A stretch of DNA of 28,808 bases, taken from CAZNFR01 sp964572225. GTDB lineage: Bacteria > Bacteroidota > Bacteroidia > Bacteroidales > GCA-2748055. Shown here piece by piece: positions 1 through 8,221 of the stretch. Positions within the stretch are counted from its first letter, which is position 1, and each line of letters starts with the position of its first letter. The stretch lies in the NCBI GenBank assembly GCA_964572225.1, contig CAZNFR010000043.1, positions 1 through 28,808 on the forward strand, read 5' to 3'. The notes under the pieces were generated by a model. That model searched no databases. It worked only from the letters and a program-made list of their open reading frames with translations, and had not been told where the DNA came from. Both the position numbers and the translations under genes were made by a program.

Positions 1-7
1 TAATGTA

Positions 8-604
8 TCATCCCGCTAAGCGGTTTTTTTTCAGGCTTGTCCTGAAAAAACGTAGATCCTTAATGAGAAATTCCTGTGTGGTCTCAATATTGGTATTGGC
101 ACTGATAAAGGGTATTTCCCCATTTTCATCCACCACAAAGCTTACCAGTACGGTACCTTCAACACCCCAGTTTTCCGGTGCTTCCGGGTAACTAAGATTA
201 TTCTGAATCTGTTCTCTTAGCTTTTCTTCTCCATTTTTCGGAATTGCTGGACTTTCAGGCGAGTAAAATACGCCTACCCGGTTTTGGTCCGTTTTCATCA
301 TATTTCGATTACTCTTTAAGTCGAAAATAACTACTTCCAGCCTCTTACGGTCCAGATCACTTTCAACACCTTTGACAGTCACATTCTTTAGTTTGCCCTC
401 TTCGTAGGTGTAGTCATAGGAAAAGGCCGGATAATCAGATATTATTTCATTAATGGTTTCAAGATATTCCATATTTTCCTGTTGAAGCTTTTCAATCTCA
501 TAATAATATGTATACTCCTGAGCAAACGATGTTTGTGCCATGGAGGATACAATCATTGCTGCCGCTGTCGCAAATGCTATTTTTCCCATAAATTTTTTTT
601 TCAT
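8..604 (-). CDS. Secreted TonB C-terminal-domain-like protein
   Basis: About 198 residues. A Sec signal peptide (KKK-rich start, hydrophobic stretch at about 8-25, ending SFAQ) precedes a region of unknown function (about 30-125). A TonB-C/energy-transducer-like segment follows at about 130-175, with YPEAPENWGVEGTV and FVVDENGEI, the usual strand pattern of these domains. I chose the ATG at 604 because it starts the signal peptide; the frame is open to 745, but those 47 extra codons do not look like a protein start. Oddity: after the FVVDENGEI strand the rest is short, and the final residues (about 184-198) are encoded by hairpin and terminator sequence, so the domain lacks its usual last helix and strand. 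A 3' frameshift or degeneration is possible. With no N-terminal TonB anchor, a role in outer-membrane energy transduction is not shown. It is probably periplasmic. Confidence 0.7.
   Translation of the reverse strand: MKKKFMGKIAFATAAAMIVSSMAQTSFAQEYTYYYEIEKLQQENMEYLETINEIISDYPAFSYDYTYEEGKLKNVTVKGVESDLDRKRLEVVIFDLKSNRNMMKTDQNRVGVFYSPESPAIPKNGEEKLREQIQNNLSYPEAPENWGVEGTVLVSFVVDENGEIPFISANTNIETTQEFLIKDLRFFRTSLKKNRLAG
13..31 (+). terminator. Rho-independent terminator for an off-window + strand gene
   Basis: A CCGC (13-16) / GCGG (20-23) stem with a TAA loop is followed at once by eight T residues (24-31). The T tract lies on the + strand, so it would stop transcription entering from the left of the window. 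It lies inside the last codons of the convergent minus-strand TonB-C-like gene. The stem is short (4 bp), so efficiency is uncertain. Confidence 0.5.
26..50. repeat. Perfect 10-bp inverted repeat (hairpin)
   Basis: TTTTTTCAGG (26-35) and CCTGAAAAAA (41-50) are perfect inverted copies around the 5-nt loop CTTGT. It partly shares the T tract of the adjacent terminator at 13-31 and lies in the C-terminal codons of the minus-strand gene. It could be a transcript-end hairpin between convergent genes. Neither strand has a T tract directly after it. Confidence 0.5.
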
Positions 605-803
605 AATACTGTGTTTTATTAATTGAAAAATCAGAGTTATAACGTGCAACAGTCGTACCATGCATCTGAAGAAAAGGGGGCGGGTATCCTCATTATATTG
701 CTGTATTTCAGACATATAAACGATTGTAATACCTTCAGGGCACAAGATAAAATTGTGTTGATTATCTCCGAAAAGTGTGGATAAAATTCTCAGGTTTACA
801 GGT

Positions 804-1775
804 TCAGTAATTCGCGGGGACCAAGACTTTTAACGCTTTCTTTTTTATGTAGAAGGAAATCTGTGAAACCTTTTCAAGGATTTCTCCATCCATCTGCAGG
901 TCGGTTTCTCTATTGAAAGTAATTGTCAATTCGTTTCCCCTGTACATTTCAAAAAAATTCATTCTGTCTCTTTTGCTTGTGGTCAAAAGATGAAAATAAT
1001 CCAGAATTATTTTCCATGTATAGGGTTTAATAACAAGGAATTCAAAAATACCATCATCAATCAGGGATTGCGGACTAATCATAGCTCCGGTACCAAACTT
1101 TTTCATATTGGTTATCAGTACCATCTCAGCCCGCTTATCAATCGTTTTTTGATTTATAGTTGCAGTAAAATGGAAGGTTGATCTACCGGAGAATAATTCC
1201 CGGATCATTTGTTTCCCATAGCCTATAAGGCCCCTTGACTCTTGCTTCTCAAATCTTTTTACTATCCTTGCATTCAGACCTGCATCGCAAAGGTGTAGGC
1301 AAATTCTGCCCTCACTGCTGGCAATTACATCCATTTCCCTGACCTTTCCTGAAAGAGCAATATGAAGTGCTTCAGAGGCATTTTCAGGGATCTCCAGATT
1401 TTTTGCAAGGCCATTTGCAGATCCTCCGGGTAATACTGCCAAGGGAATCCCTGTTTCCATTAATAAAGAGGCTGCCATGTTTACGGTACCATCTCCTCCA
1501 GAAACAGCTACCCGTTCGGGCTTGAATGCATCAATCTCTTTCTGAATGTCTTCAGGGTCGTTGTTCCCGGTAGTTTGGTATATGCTGAATTTCCAGTCTG
1601 ATTTTTCAAGGATTTTCTTTACAGCTGATAATGAATCCTGGTTTCTTTTTCGGCCCGAAGCCGGATTTATTATAAGAAGAATTTTTTTCAAATTATGAAA
1701 GTTTAAATTAATGGCCTGTTCCTTGTGTTTGTCATACAAAATCAATGCAGGGATTATGAAGGTTATCAAACCCAT
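804..1775 (-). CDS. Diacylglycerol kinase / YegS-type lipid kinase family protein
   Basis: Predicted ATP-dependent kinase of diacylglycerol or a related lipid, acting at the inner face of the membrane. The family signature is complete: NPASG (37-41), the nucleotide-binding GGDGTVN (93-99), the loop LPGGSANGLAKNL (about 115-127, where many members have G-T-x-N) and the C-terminal DGE (296-298) of the second beta domain. Length is 323 residues from the ATG at 1775, but that start overlaps the divergent phosphatase start at 1756 by 20 bp and adds a 28-residue leader. A TTG at 1691, directly before KKILLIINPASG, gives 295 residues, closer to the usual 290-300, so the start is unresolved. The divergent neighbour is a phosphatidate phosphatase, which would catalyse the reverse reaction. 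The lipid substrate cannot be told from sequence; sphingoid or other lipid substrates are possible. Confidence 0.87.
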   Translation of the reverse strand: MGLITFIIPALILYDKHKEQAINLNFHNLKKILLIINPASGRKRNQDSLSAVKKILEKSDWKFSIYQTTGNNDPEDIQKEIDAFKPERVAVSGGDGTVNMAASLLMETGIPLAVLPGGSANGLAKNLEIPENASEALHIALSGKVREMDVIASSEGRICLHLCDAGLNARIVKRFEKQESRGLIGYGKQMIRELFSGRSTFHFTATINQKTIDKRAEMVLITNMKKFGTGAMISPQSLIDDGIFEFLVIKPYTWKIILDYFHLLTTSKRDRMNFFEMYRGNELTITFNRETDLQMDGEILEKVSQISFYIKKKALKVLVPANY

Positions 1776-2874
1776 TTATAAATTTATTACTTCACCTATT
1801 CGGAAATTCAGGTTATATATAAAACACAAAGCAGGCTGGTTGGGCATTCCGAAGATACAGCCATTTACAGGATTTGGAAACAATGAAAGTATTTATATTC
1901 AAGGGATTGTAACGGAGGATAAAAGCCTTGAGAAAACCAGTAGCAAGAACAATGTTTTTCAAAACATTCTTGCAATGTTGAAACGATTTTCAGGAGATGC
2001 CTTACCCGGGATAAACATCAAAGCGGTTTGTATGGGAGAAACCTTGTATCAAACCACCGACGAACCTGGGTACTTTGAATTTCATTTTAAAACTGCAAAC
2101 AAGAAAAAGGAATTGGATGGAAAGAAATGGCTTACAGCTGAGTTAGAAGTACTTGATAAACTGGTTGAGAATCAAGGAGAAGTAAAAGCAGTTGCTAAAA
2201 TCCGGATCGTTCTCGATGACACAAAAAGGATGATCATATCCGACATAGACGACACCATCATTATCTCGCATTCAACCCAAACCCTGAAAAAATTGCGTTT
2301 AATGCTGTTTTTGAACGCCCGCACGCGGGAACCTTTCCAGGGTGTTGGAAAATTTTATCAGGCCCTGGAAAGGGGGGAGGATATGAGTGCCGGATATCCT
2401 TTCTTCTACGTTTCGAGCAGTGAGTGGAATCTTTATGATCTGCTTGAAGATTTTTTCGATCATAATAACATTCCAAGAGGGGTATTTTTATTACGAAAAA
2501 TGCAATATCCAATTTGGAAATTTTGGAAGTCAGGTCAGGGTAATCATCAACATAAATATCATAAAATCAAGTTTTTACTTACTCTGTTCCCAAAAACCCG
2601 ATGCATCCTTATCGGAGATAGCGGACAAAAGGATCCCGAAATTTATCTCAAACTGGTGAAGGAATACCCCCGACGAATCGAGGCAGTGTACATCAGAAAA
2701 ATCAGAAAATTTACCGGCGACAGTTACAGGGAGGTAATTAAAGATTACCCTGAGATTATTACGGAATACCTTGAGCTTGAATCTACCTACGGTGCCTTTG
2801 AACATGCAGCTGAGAAAGGTTTTATTCATCCCTCCAATTTAGAAAAGTTTCAGGCTGAAAGGACCGATTTATAA
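1756..2874 (+). CDS. App1-type phosphatidate phosphatase (DUF2183 family)
   Basis: 372 residues from the ATG at 1756; an earlier in-frame ATG at 1711 would run further into the divergent lipid kinase gene and is less likely. Residues about 35-155 form a beta-rich N-terminal region. The HAD-like catalytic domain has DxDxT as DIDDT (163-167), followed by FYVSSSEWNLYDLL (motif II, about 217-230), the HKYHKIKFLL lysine region (about 266-275) and IGDSGQKDPEIY (about 286-297). This is the conserved set of the App1/DUF2183 phosphatase domain, which in yeast dephosphorylates phosphatidate to diacylglycerol. There is no signal peptide, so it is probably cytosolic or peripheral at the membrane. It faces a diacylglycerol-kinase-family gene, suggesting opposing roles in phosphatidate/diacylglycerol balance (inference). 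Its 3' end converges on otsB. Confidence 0.88.
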   Translation: MKVIKPIYKFITSPIRKFRLYIKHKAGWLGIPKIQPFTGFGNNESIYIQGIVTEDKSLEKTSSKNNVFQNILAMLKRFSGDALPGINIKAVCMGETLYQTTDEPGYFEFHFKTANKKKELDGKKWLTAELEVLDKLVENQGEVKAVAKIRIVLDDTKRMIISDIDDTIIISHSTQTLKKLRLMLFLNARTREPFQGVGKFYQALERGEDMSAGYPFFYVSSSEWNLYDLLEDFFDHNNIPRGVFLLRKMQYPIWKFWKSGQGNHQHKYHKIKFLLTLFPKTRCILIGDSGQKDPEIYLKLVKEYPRRIEAVYIRKIRKFTGDSYREVIKDYPEIITEYLELESTYGAFEHAAEKGFIHPSNLEKFQAERTDL

Positions 2875-2903
2875 ATGATGAATTGGGTAAAAAGTTCCGG
2901 TTT

Positions 2904-2921
2904 TGTGGATAAATATCCACA
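2904..2921. terminator. Palindromic hairpin between convergent genes, containing a DnaA-box-like 9-mer
   Basis: TGTGGATA (2904-2911) and TATCCACA (2914-2921) are inverted copies with two bases between them. The palindrome lies between the stops of the App1-like gene (2874) and otsB (2923). The + strand downstream is T-rich but has no clean T tract. A weak bidirectional terminator is the simplest reading. The left arm, TGTGGATAA, also matches the reverse complement of the consensus DnaA box. Confidence 0.4.
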
Positions 2922-2922
2922 T

Positions 2923-3771
2923 CTATTCCTCTTTTATTCGCTCTCCTACCGGCCGGACATTTCGCACTAATATCTTTAAAAATAACAGAACTTCATCTAC
3001 ATCTTTTAAATGATAATCGGCAGCTGTTTTATGCCCATGATCGGCCACAAGGATTCCGAGACCCTTGTCAGTGAGAGTTTTAAAAGCATCTTCATCTGTC
3101 AAATCATCCCCAATATAAATTGGAAGTGTATCCGGATCCTCTTTTTTATTCATAGCATCCAGTATCCAGAGGAGTGCCTTTCCTTTATGCCAGTCTACAT
3201 CCGGTTTTATCTCAATTATTTTTTTCCCTGTTCCTTTTTTGAAATCAGGATTCTTTTTAAGGATCTCATTCACTTTGGGAGTTATCAGACCTGAGGCGTT
3301 TTCGGAGGCATTCCGATAATGAATAGCAATTGCGTATCTTTTTCTTTCGATTTCCACTCCCGACACTTCCTTGTCAAAAAAGTCCTTAAGCTCCTTATAA
3401 ATTCGTTGAAACTTGGAGCTAAGTCTTTTGGAATCTTTAGTTTCCCTGTTCAATCCCGAAGGTCCTTTGATTCTGAATCCATGGCTTCCCGCATATATAA
3501 CCGAATCAATTCCAACCCGGTCTGCCAGGTCATCCAAATCTCGTCCGCTAATAATACCTACGTGGATTTTGGATGATAGCTCGTTCAATGTTTTTCGCAT
3601 GTCATCAGACATTTCCGCATCTTCCGGGTGATTTACAATGGGTGAAAGTGTCCCGTCAAAATCCAGAAACAGAAAAACATTCAATTTGGAGAATAACTCT
3701 ATCAGCTGAGCTTTTTCGCTCAGGGCAGAGGGGATCTCTGAAAAATCCAGCATTGTTTCTTTAGAATTCAT
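2923..3771 (-). CDS. otsB: Trehalose-6-phosphate phosphatase
   Basis: HAD-superfamily phosphatase that converts trehalose 6-phosphate to trehalose and phosphate in the cytoplasm. Counted from the ATG at 3771 (282 residues), the DxDGT motif is DFDGT (37-41), followed by SGRD (75-78), a GSHG segment (AGSHGFRIKG) typical of OtsB, the lysine region (DWHKGKALLWIL) and IGDDLTDEDAF near the C terminus. The open frame reaches an ATG at 3828, but the 3771 start has a purine-rich AAAGAAAG upstream and gives a normal family length. No otsA (trehalose-6-phosphate synthase) is in the window. The gene lies about 95 bp downstream of the GH27 gene on the same strand and may be read through from it. Its role in osmoprotection or sugar storage is inferred from the family. 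Confidence 0.92.
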   Translation of the reverse strand: MNSKETMLDFSEIPSALSEKAQLIELFSKLNVFLFLDFDGTLSPIVNHPEDAEMSDDMRKTLNELSSKIHVGIISGRDLDDLADRVGIDSVIYAGSHGFRIKGPSGLNRETKDSKRLSSKFQRIYKELKDFFDKEVSGVEIERKRYAIAIHYRNASENASGLITPKVNEILKKNPDFKKGTGKKIIEIKPDVDWHKGKALLWILDAMNKKEDPDTLPIYIGDDLTDEDAFKTLTDKGLGILVADHGHKTAADYHLKDVDEVLLFLKILVRNVRPVGERIKEE

Positions 3772-3866
3772 ATAATTGCTTTCTTTTTTAGGATGAATAT
3801 TGTTAAAAGAAAGCAATGCCTGTGCCATACAACGGCACCATCCAACAGCCTTGTGCAGGTCCGGGC

Positions 3867-6134
3867 TTATTCAGATATCCGGAATACCTTCACCCCATGA
3901 GAGGGGATTCCAACCTTTATCATATCCTCAATTCTGCCCAGATCTTCCTGTTTCCACACATCTCTCAACTGGTAAGAACCACTTAGGTTTAAATCAGAAA
4001 AGCTTAATTCAATATTTTTATAGTTGTCTGAAAGGTTAAAGATCCCAACCGCTTTATCTCCATTAAACAGTTCCTTTACCCAAACCTGAACCTGATCCTT
4101 CACATAGACCCGGTCAGCCTGATCTCCCAGCCTGTCCTGATGTATTGCAAGTACCTCCCGGTTCTTTAGAAGAGAAAGGGTAAAGTCATCCAGTTTTGTC
4201 ATATCACAACCCAAAAGCATAGGTGATGCCAGCAGCGTCCAAAGGGATATATGTGTATACTGCTCATCGGGAGTCAGTCTGGTTGGATGCACATTGGGTC
4301 CCCAACCTACATATCCCACCACCATCATATCCACATCATTCCAGTAACCCGGTTCTGCATAGGCTGAGCTTCTGTATTCATTAAATCCGATTTCCGACAT
4401 GCTTTCCCAGGTATCCACAATGTCGCCTGTTGTTCTCCACATATCACCTCCTACTTCTTTTCCCCATTTCCACACTTCACCCATACCGTACTGGCACAAA
4501 CTATAAACAATATCCCTGTTAACCCTGTCAAGGGCCTGTCTCATAACCTTATAGGGTTTCTGAAGTTCTTCAATGCTGTTATCTACTGCAATGGTGCGGT
4601 AAGAGCACCAGTCGTGCTTTAAAAAATCAATTCCCCAGCCTGCCCAGGTTCTTGCATCCTGAAATTCGTGCTGGTAACTTCCAAGGTATCCTCCGCAGGT
4701 TGTGGGTCCGGGTGAAGAGTAAATACCTATTTTCAAACCCATATCATGAATATAGTTGCTAAGAGCTTTCATGTCCGGAAACTTCTCATTTGAAAACAAC
4801 TCTCCCCAAGGGGTTCTCTCTTCCGCTTCCCAGCCATCGTCTATATTAACATAGGTCCATCCATAATCAATAAGACCGGTTTCTTTCATAGCAAGCGCAG
4901 CATCTCTAACTTTTCTGTCGTCGACAGTAAGTCCCCAGACATTCCAGCTATTCCAACCCAGTGGGGGTGTTAGTGCAATTTTATCTCCAATTTCAAGATA
5001 CCATAACATGCTGTCCTTTCCGAGAGAGTTTTCAGCATACAACATAACCTCATAACTACCAGATCTATATGTAGTACCTGAAATAATACCCTTATCCTGA
5101 TCCAGTTTTAATCCGGCCGGTAAACCTACAGCTGTATATATCAAAGGTCTTATCCCAGAAACTGGAACCTTATAAAGCAAAGGCGCACCAGGACTTGCTC
5201 CATATACCTCTGGTCCGTTTAAGGAAGGCTCAGGTTTTTCAGGTGGTGTTAATATGTATGGGGCAAGCTGACTGGTTCTTACGGCATTTATGGCATCCTC
5301 GGCGAGAAAAGAATACTCAACCCTGTAACTTTGATTCTGGGGGGCGTTAAAACTATACCCGTAAAAGATCTCTTCACCTGCAGGAAGGGTGATCATCTCG
5401 GTGTTAAGAAAAACTTCAGAATCATCCTCAATGGAAACCACCCTTATCGTCAAATCACCGGTAAGGTTTTCTGCCAGGTCGTTCCTTATAAACAAATCCT
5501 TCTCATAATTGCCTTCAGAAAGCCTGAAGGGCTCCCTGCTGTAGTCCATGGCTATGAATTCCTTTAGATCAACCATGCTGATACTGGGAGAAGGATTGAA
5601 AATCCCGCCATTTCCGCCGTGATCATGAACTCTGATAGCCAAAGTGTTATTCTGGTCCCATAAAATCCGCGGATCATCTACCGCAAGCTTGTAAATCCGG
5701 TAATATTGGTAGGCCAGAGGATCACCTTCAAATTCCATCTCAAAACCCTCTCCGGGATCAGAAACAGTTATACCATTAGACCCCAAAGGTTTACCATTCA
5801 AGAATGTCTGATCGGTATCGTCAATAATTCCAAGGATAAATTGAAGACTGTCCCCAAAAAATGAATTCTTCTTGAGGTATGAAGGAATAAAAACCGTTTT
5901 CCTATACCAGGCGTATCCGTTATATCCGCGATACCCTTGTCGCTCCCAGAATAACCTGGCTGTTAAGGTATCCCAGTCGGAATCATTAAATCCAGGCTCA
6001 GCCCTGGCTGGATCATCCCCGGTGGCAAACTTCCAACCATCCCTGATTTGAATTATATCACTTTTATCGGCTGACCTGTAGCATGAGCCCAGCATCACTA
6101 TAGTCGCCAGCATAATTAATACAGCGTTCTTCAT
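3867..6134 (-). CDS. GH27 alpha-galactosidase, lipoprotein with N-terminal jelly-roll and Ig-like domains
   Basis: 755 residues. A lipoprotein signal with lipobox LGSC (Cys18) points to envelope or surface anchoring. Residues about 25-190 resemble the galactose-binding-like sandwich at the N terminus of GH2-type enzymes (RDGWKFATG, WYRKTVFIP, FLNGKPLG, IRVHDHGGNGG). Residues about 300-380 form a putative Ig domain (LPAGLKLDQDKGIISGT). The GH27 barrel runs from about 387 to 665: LTPPLGWNSWN, NIDDGW, FLKHDWC with predicted nucleophile Asp508, and WRTTGDI with predicted acid/base Asp571. A C-terminal beta domain follows. It should release terminal alpha-galactose, for instance from galactomannan side chains; alpha-N-acetylgalactosaminidase or beta-arabinopyranosidase activity is possible in this family. 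It lies 50 bp downstream of the heparinase-like gene, probably in one operon. galM and galK occur about 15-22 kb away. Confidence 0.9.
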   Translation of the reverse strand: MKNAVLIMLATIVMLGSCYRSADKSDIIQIRDGWKFATGDDPARAEPGFNDSDWDTLTARLFWERQGYRGYNGYAWYRKTVFIPSYLKKNSFFGDSLQFILGIIDDTDQTFLNGKPLGSNGITVSDPGEGFEMEFEGDPLAYQYYRIYKLAVDDPRILWDQNNTLAIRVHDHGGNGGIFNPSPSISMVDLKEFIAMDYSREPFRLSEGNYEKDLFIRNDLAENLTGDLTIRVVSIEDDSEVFLNTEMITLPAGEEIFYGYSFNAPQNQSYRVEYSFLAEDAINAVRTSQLAPYILTPPEKPEPSLNGPEVYGASPGAPLLYKVPVSGIRPLIYTAVGLPAGLKLDQDKGIISGTTYRSGSYEVMLYAENSLGKDSMLWYLEIGDKIALTPPLGWNSWNVWGLTVDDRKVRDAALAMKETGLIDYGWTYVNIDDGWEAEERTPWGELFSNEKFPDMKALSNYIHDMGLKIGIYSSPGPTTCGGYLGSYQHEFQDARTWAGWGIDFLKHDWCSYRTIAVDNSIEELQKPYKVMRQALDRVNRDIVYSLCQYGMGEVWKWGKEVGGDMWRTTGDIVDTWESMSEIGFNEYRSSAYAEPGYWNDVDMMVVGYVGWGPNVHPTRLTPDEQYTHISLWTLLASPMLLGCDMTKLDDFTLSLLKNREVLAIHQDRLGDQADRVYVKDQVQVWVKELFNGDKAVGIFNLSDNYKNIELSFSDLNLSGSYQLRDVWKQEDLGRIEDMIKVGIPSHGVKVFRISE

Positions 6135-6184
6135 CGTTTTGTCAGTTGGTTTAATACAGTCCTAAATTAAGAATAATATGCTTG

Positions 6185-8119
6185 CTAGTTCGATTTTTCA
6201 ATCGAAAAGAGGAAATCAGAGTCCTTATTCTCTGTCTGGTAAATTAACTGTACCCGGTAGAGATTTTTACCCCATGAACGTTCCAGTCTTGAGTCATCAA
6301 GCGGGATTTCTTCGAGAGAGATTTTGCAGTCCTTGGGGTACCTGAGGATTGCAGCAGGTTTTTCCATTCCCTGTAGGTTGAGCCTTATCAGACCATTATC
6401 CAGTTGGGGCTCGGCCGCAAAGAGAAAATTAAATCGCATTTCATTATTATTTTCCTGGAATTCTATGCTTTCGTTGATGGCTAATGTCTGTTCCTTCCGG
6501 TTCATGCTTACTTTTCTTGAATAGTAAAGTACTCCTGCATCTTCGGGGTAAGCCTCATGAAGTTCAGCAAAACAGAAGGCTGAATCAATCATATCCTCAG
6601 CCTTAAATCCCAGAGCTTTATATTCATAGCCAAATTCCTGCATGTACCCGTTGAAGGTGGGCAGATTATGAAATGCAGATTGCATTGTCCAAATATCATA
6701 TCTTTCATCGCTGAAGGTTTTTGCGGTATATTCTCCTACTCCTGCGTCCACAAGCAAAGGTTTTCCATCGAGATAAACAATAAAATTGCCGGCATCATTA
6801 TGGTTATGACTTTCCTGGTTGTATCCACCTTTCATGCTGAAGTAAAATCCTTCGTTTGAAACGGGCTTTTCCCGAACAACTGCTAATTCAAGATCAGGTA
6901 ATAGAATAAATGACTCAGTTTTGTATTCGCTGTGAAAATCTCCGATCTCATCCTTAGCCAGCAGTTCAGGGATATTCAAAAGCATAAAGCCTGTGGTTTT
7001 TACCCCCTTAATTCTTCCGGGCTGATAAAAATGTGAAGCGAGTGCCATCAACTGGGTGCTTTGTATCCTTTTACCATAATTGAATACCAGATAAGGATCG
7101 GGGCTCATTTTTGCGGGCGCATCTGCAAAATTGACAAACCAGGAATCGTTGATGTGAGCTTTCCATAGATAATTTCCCATGTTTCTGATAAGTTCTTCCC
7201 CATAGATATTTATTTTCCCTCCGGTGGCACTATAAAGTTGCTCCAGGCATAGAAAAACCCTGCCTGCTGCATGATTCCAGTAAGCCGGACCCTCATCACA
7301 GCCTCCGTCATCCGGGTAGATATTCAAAAAATTATCCAGGATCTCCATGGCTTTATAAACATGCCGTGAACGCATCCCTGCATCTTCCACAAACACCAGG
7401 GTAGCATTCAAATAATTGGAAATCACCCATGGGTTCCAGTTATTGGTAAAGGATCCTTCGTATCCCATCCACCACAAATCCTTCCTTTCCTGCATTACCC
7501 TAAGGAAGCGATGCTGGACCTCATGGTACATTCTTTCTCTTATTCTGGGACTAACCAGGTCAAGTTTTGCACCCAGGAAATACTCAGCAGCTGCCAGTAT
7601 TGATGCGGTTTCAGCACCTACAATCCCCGTAACAGGTTCTCTTACATCGGGAAGCCCTACGCCCGCTTTCTGTACCGAAATATGAGCGGGGATTACCCAA
7701 GAGGTCTCTTCGCAAATCGCCCATATTCCATTAGCAATGGCATCCATAAACCGGGAGTTACCTTCCAGAATTTCAGCCAGAATCAAGGTTGAAAGCGCTT
7801 CTCTTCGCTTATTGTATATGGAACTGAATCGACTTCGGTTTCCTGTTCTTAAAAAATCAAGATATTCAATTGCCAATATGGTTGGGTAATTATAATTTAT
7901 GTAATTCTCTGCCGAGGTGATGATGGCTTCCCTTTGGTCCGGCTTTATCTCTTTCCAGGAATCCGAGGATATGTCCGGTAAAGGTTTATAAGCATCTTTA
8001 CTGACAAGGTTATTTATGAGAAATTCTGTATCATACCTGGACGTAAGCAGGTTTCTTTCCTGTCCGTCAAGTAATTGGAATAGCCCAAGCAAAAATAGCA
8101 GGATTGTAATTTTTAACAT
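6185..8119 (-). CDS. Heparinase II/III-like protein, predicted periplasmic polysaccharide lyase
   Basis: 644 residues with a Sec signal peptide (MLKITILLFLLGLFQLLDGQ). Residues about 60-370 are an alpha-toroid-like helical domain, with conserved patches NNWNPWVISN (226-235) and CDEGPAYWNHAAGR (274-287, candidate catalytic Tyr280). The beta-sandwich that follows carries the heparinase II/III hallmark SHNHNDAGNFIVYLDG (437-452, His438/His440). Members cleave acidic polysaccharides such as heparan sulfate, alginate or other uronides by beta-elimination. The substrate cannot be assigned, because the N-H pair seen in the toroid of several characterised lyases reads N-N-W here. No sulfatase or other uronate gene is nearby. 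It lies 50 bp upstream of the GH27 gene, suggesting co-transcription. A hydrolase or another related activity cannot be excluded. Confidence 0.8.
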   Translation of the reverse strand: MLKITILLFLLGLFQLLDGQERNLLTSRYDTEFLINNLVSKDAYKPLPDISSDSWKEIKPDQREAIITSAENYINYNYPTILAIEYLDFLRTGNRSRFSSIYNKRREALSTLILAEILEGNSRFMDAIANGIWAICEETSWVIPAHISVQKAGVGLPDVREPVTGIVGAETASILAAAEYFLGAKLDLVSPRIRERMYHEVQHRFLRVMQERKDLWWMGYEGSFTNNWNPWVISNYLNATLVFVEDAGMRSRHVYKAMEILDNFLNIYPDDGGCDEGPAYWNHAAGRVFLCLEQLYSATGGKINIYGEELIRNMGNYLWKAHINDSWFVNFADAPAKMSPDPYLVFNYGKRIQSTQLMALASHFYQPGRIKGVKTTGFMLLNIPELLAKDEIGDFHSEYKTESFILLPDLELAVVREKPVSNEGFYFSMKGGYNQESHNHNDAGNFIVYLDGKPLLVDAGVGEYTAKTFSDERYDIWTMQSAFHNLPTFNGYMQEFGYEYKALGFKAEDMIDSAFCFAELHEAYPEDAGVLYYSRKVSMNRKEQTLAINESIEFQENNNEMRFNFLFAAEPQLDNGLIRLNLQGMEKPAAILRYPKDCKISLEEIPLDDSRLERSWGKNLYRVQLIYQTENKDSDFLFSIEKSN

Positions 8120-8169
8120 TTTTAAATATCCAGATTTAATTTAAACCGAAAAATTTTATGAAAATGTAA

Positions 8170-8201
8170 ACAGGGGCTTATGGTTTTCTCAAGGCCCCTG
8201 T
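8170..8201 (-). terminator. Hairpin terminator after the DUF362 gene
   Basis: ACAGGGGC (8170-8177) and GCCCCTGT (8194-8201) form a perfect 8-bp GC-rich stem with a 16-nt loop. Read on the minus strand, it lies about 20 bp after the DUF362 stop and is followed by a T-rich stretch (TTTACATTTT). It separates the DUF362 transcription unit from the heparinase-GH27 pair. It could also act as an attenuator for the downstream genes. Confidence 0.55.
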
Positions 8202-8221
8202 ATGATTTGGTTTAATTCTAT

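Noticed and set aside
605..745. N-terminal extension of the TonB-C-like protein to an ATG at 745
   Set aside because: The 47 extra residues precede a clear signal peptide starting at 604, which would then be internal.
2387..2659. 90-codon ORF in another frame of the App1-like gene
   Set aside because: The overlapping frame carries the conserved catalytic motifs; this one has none.
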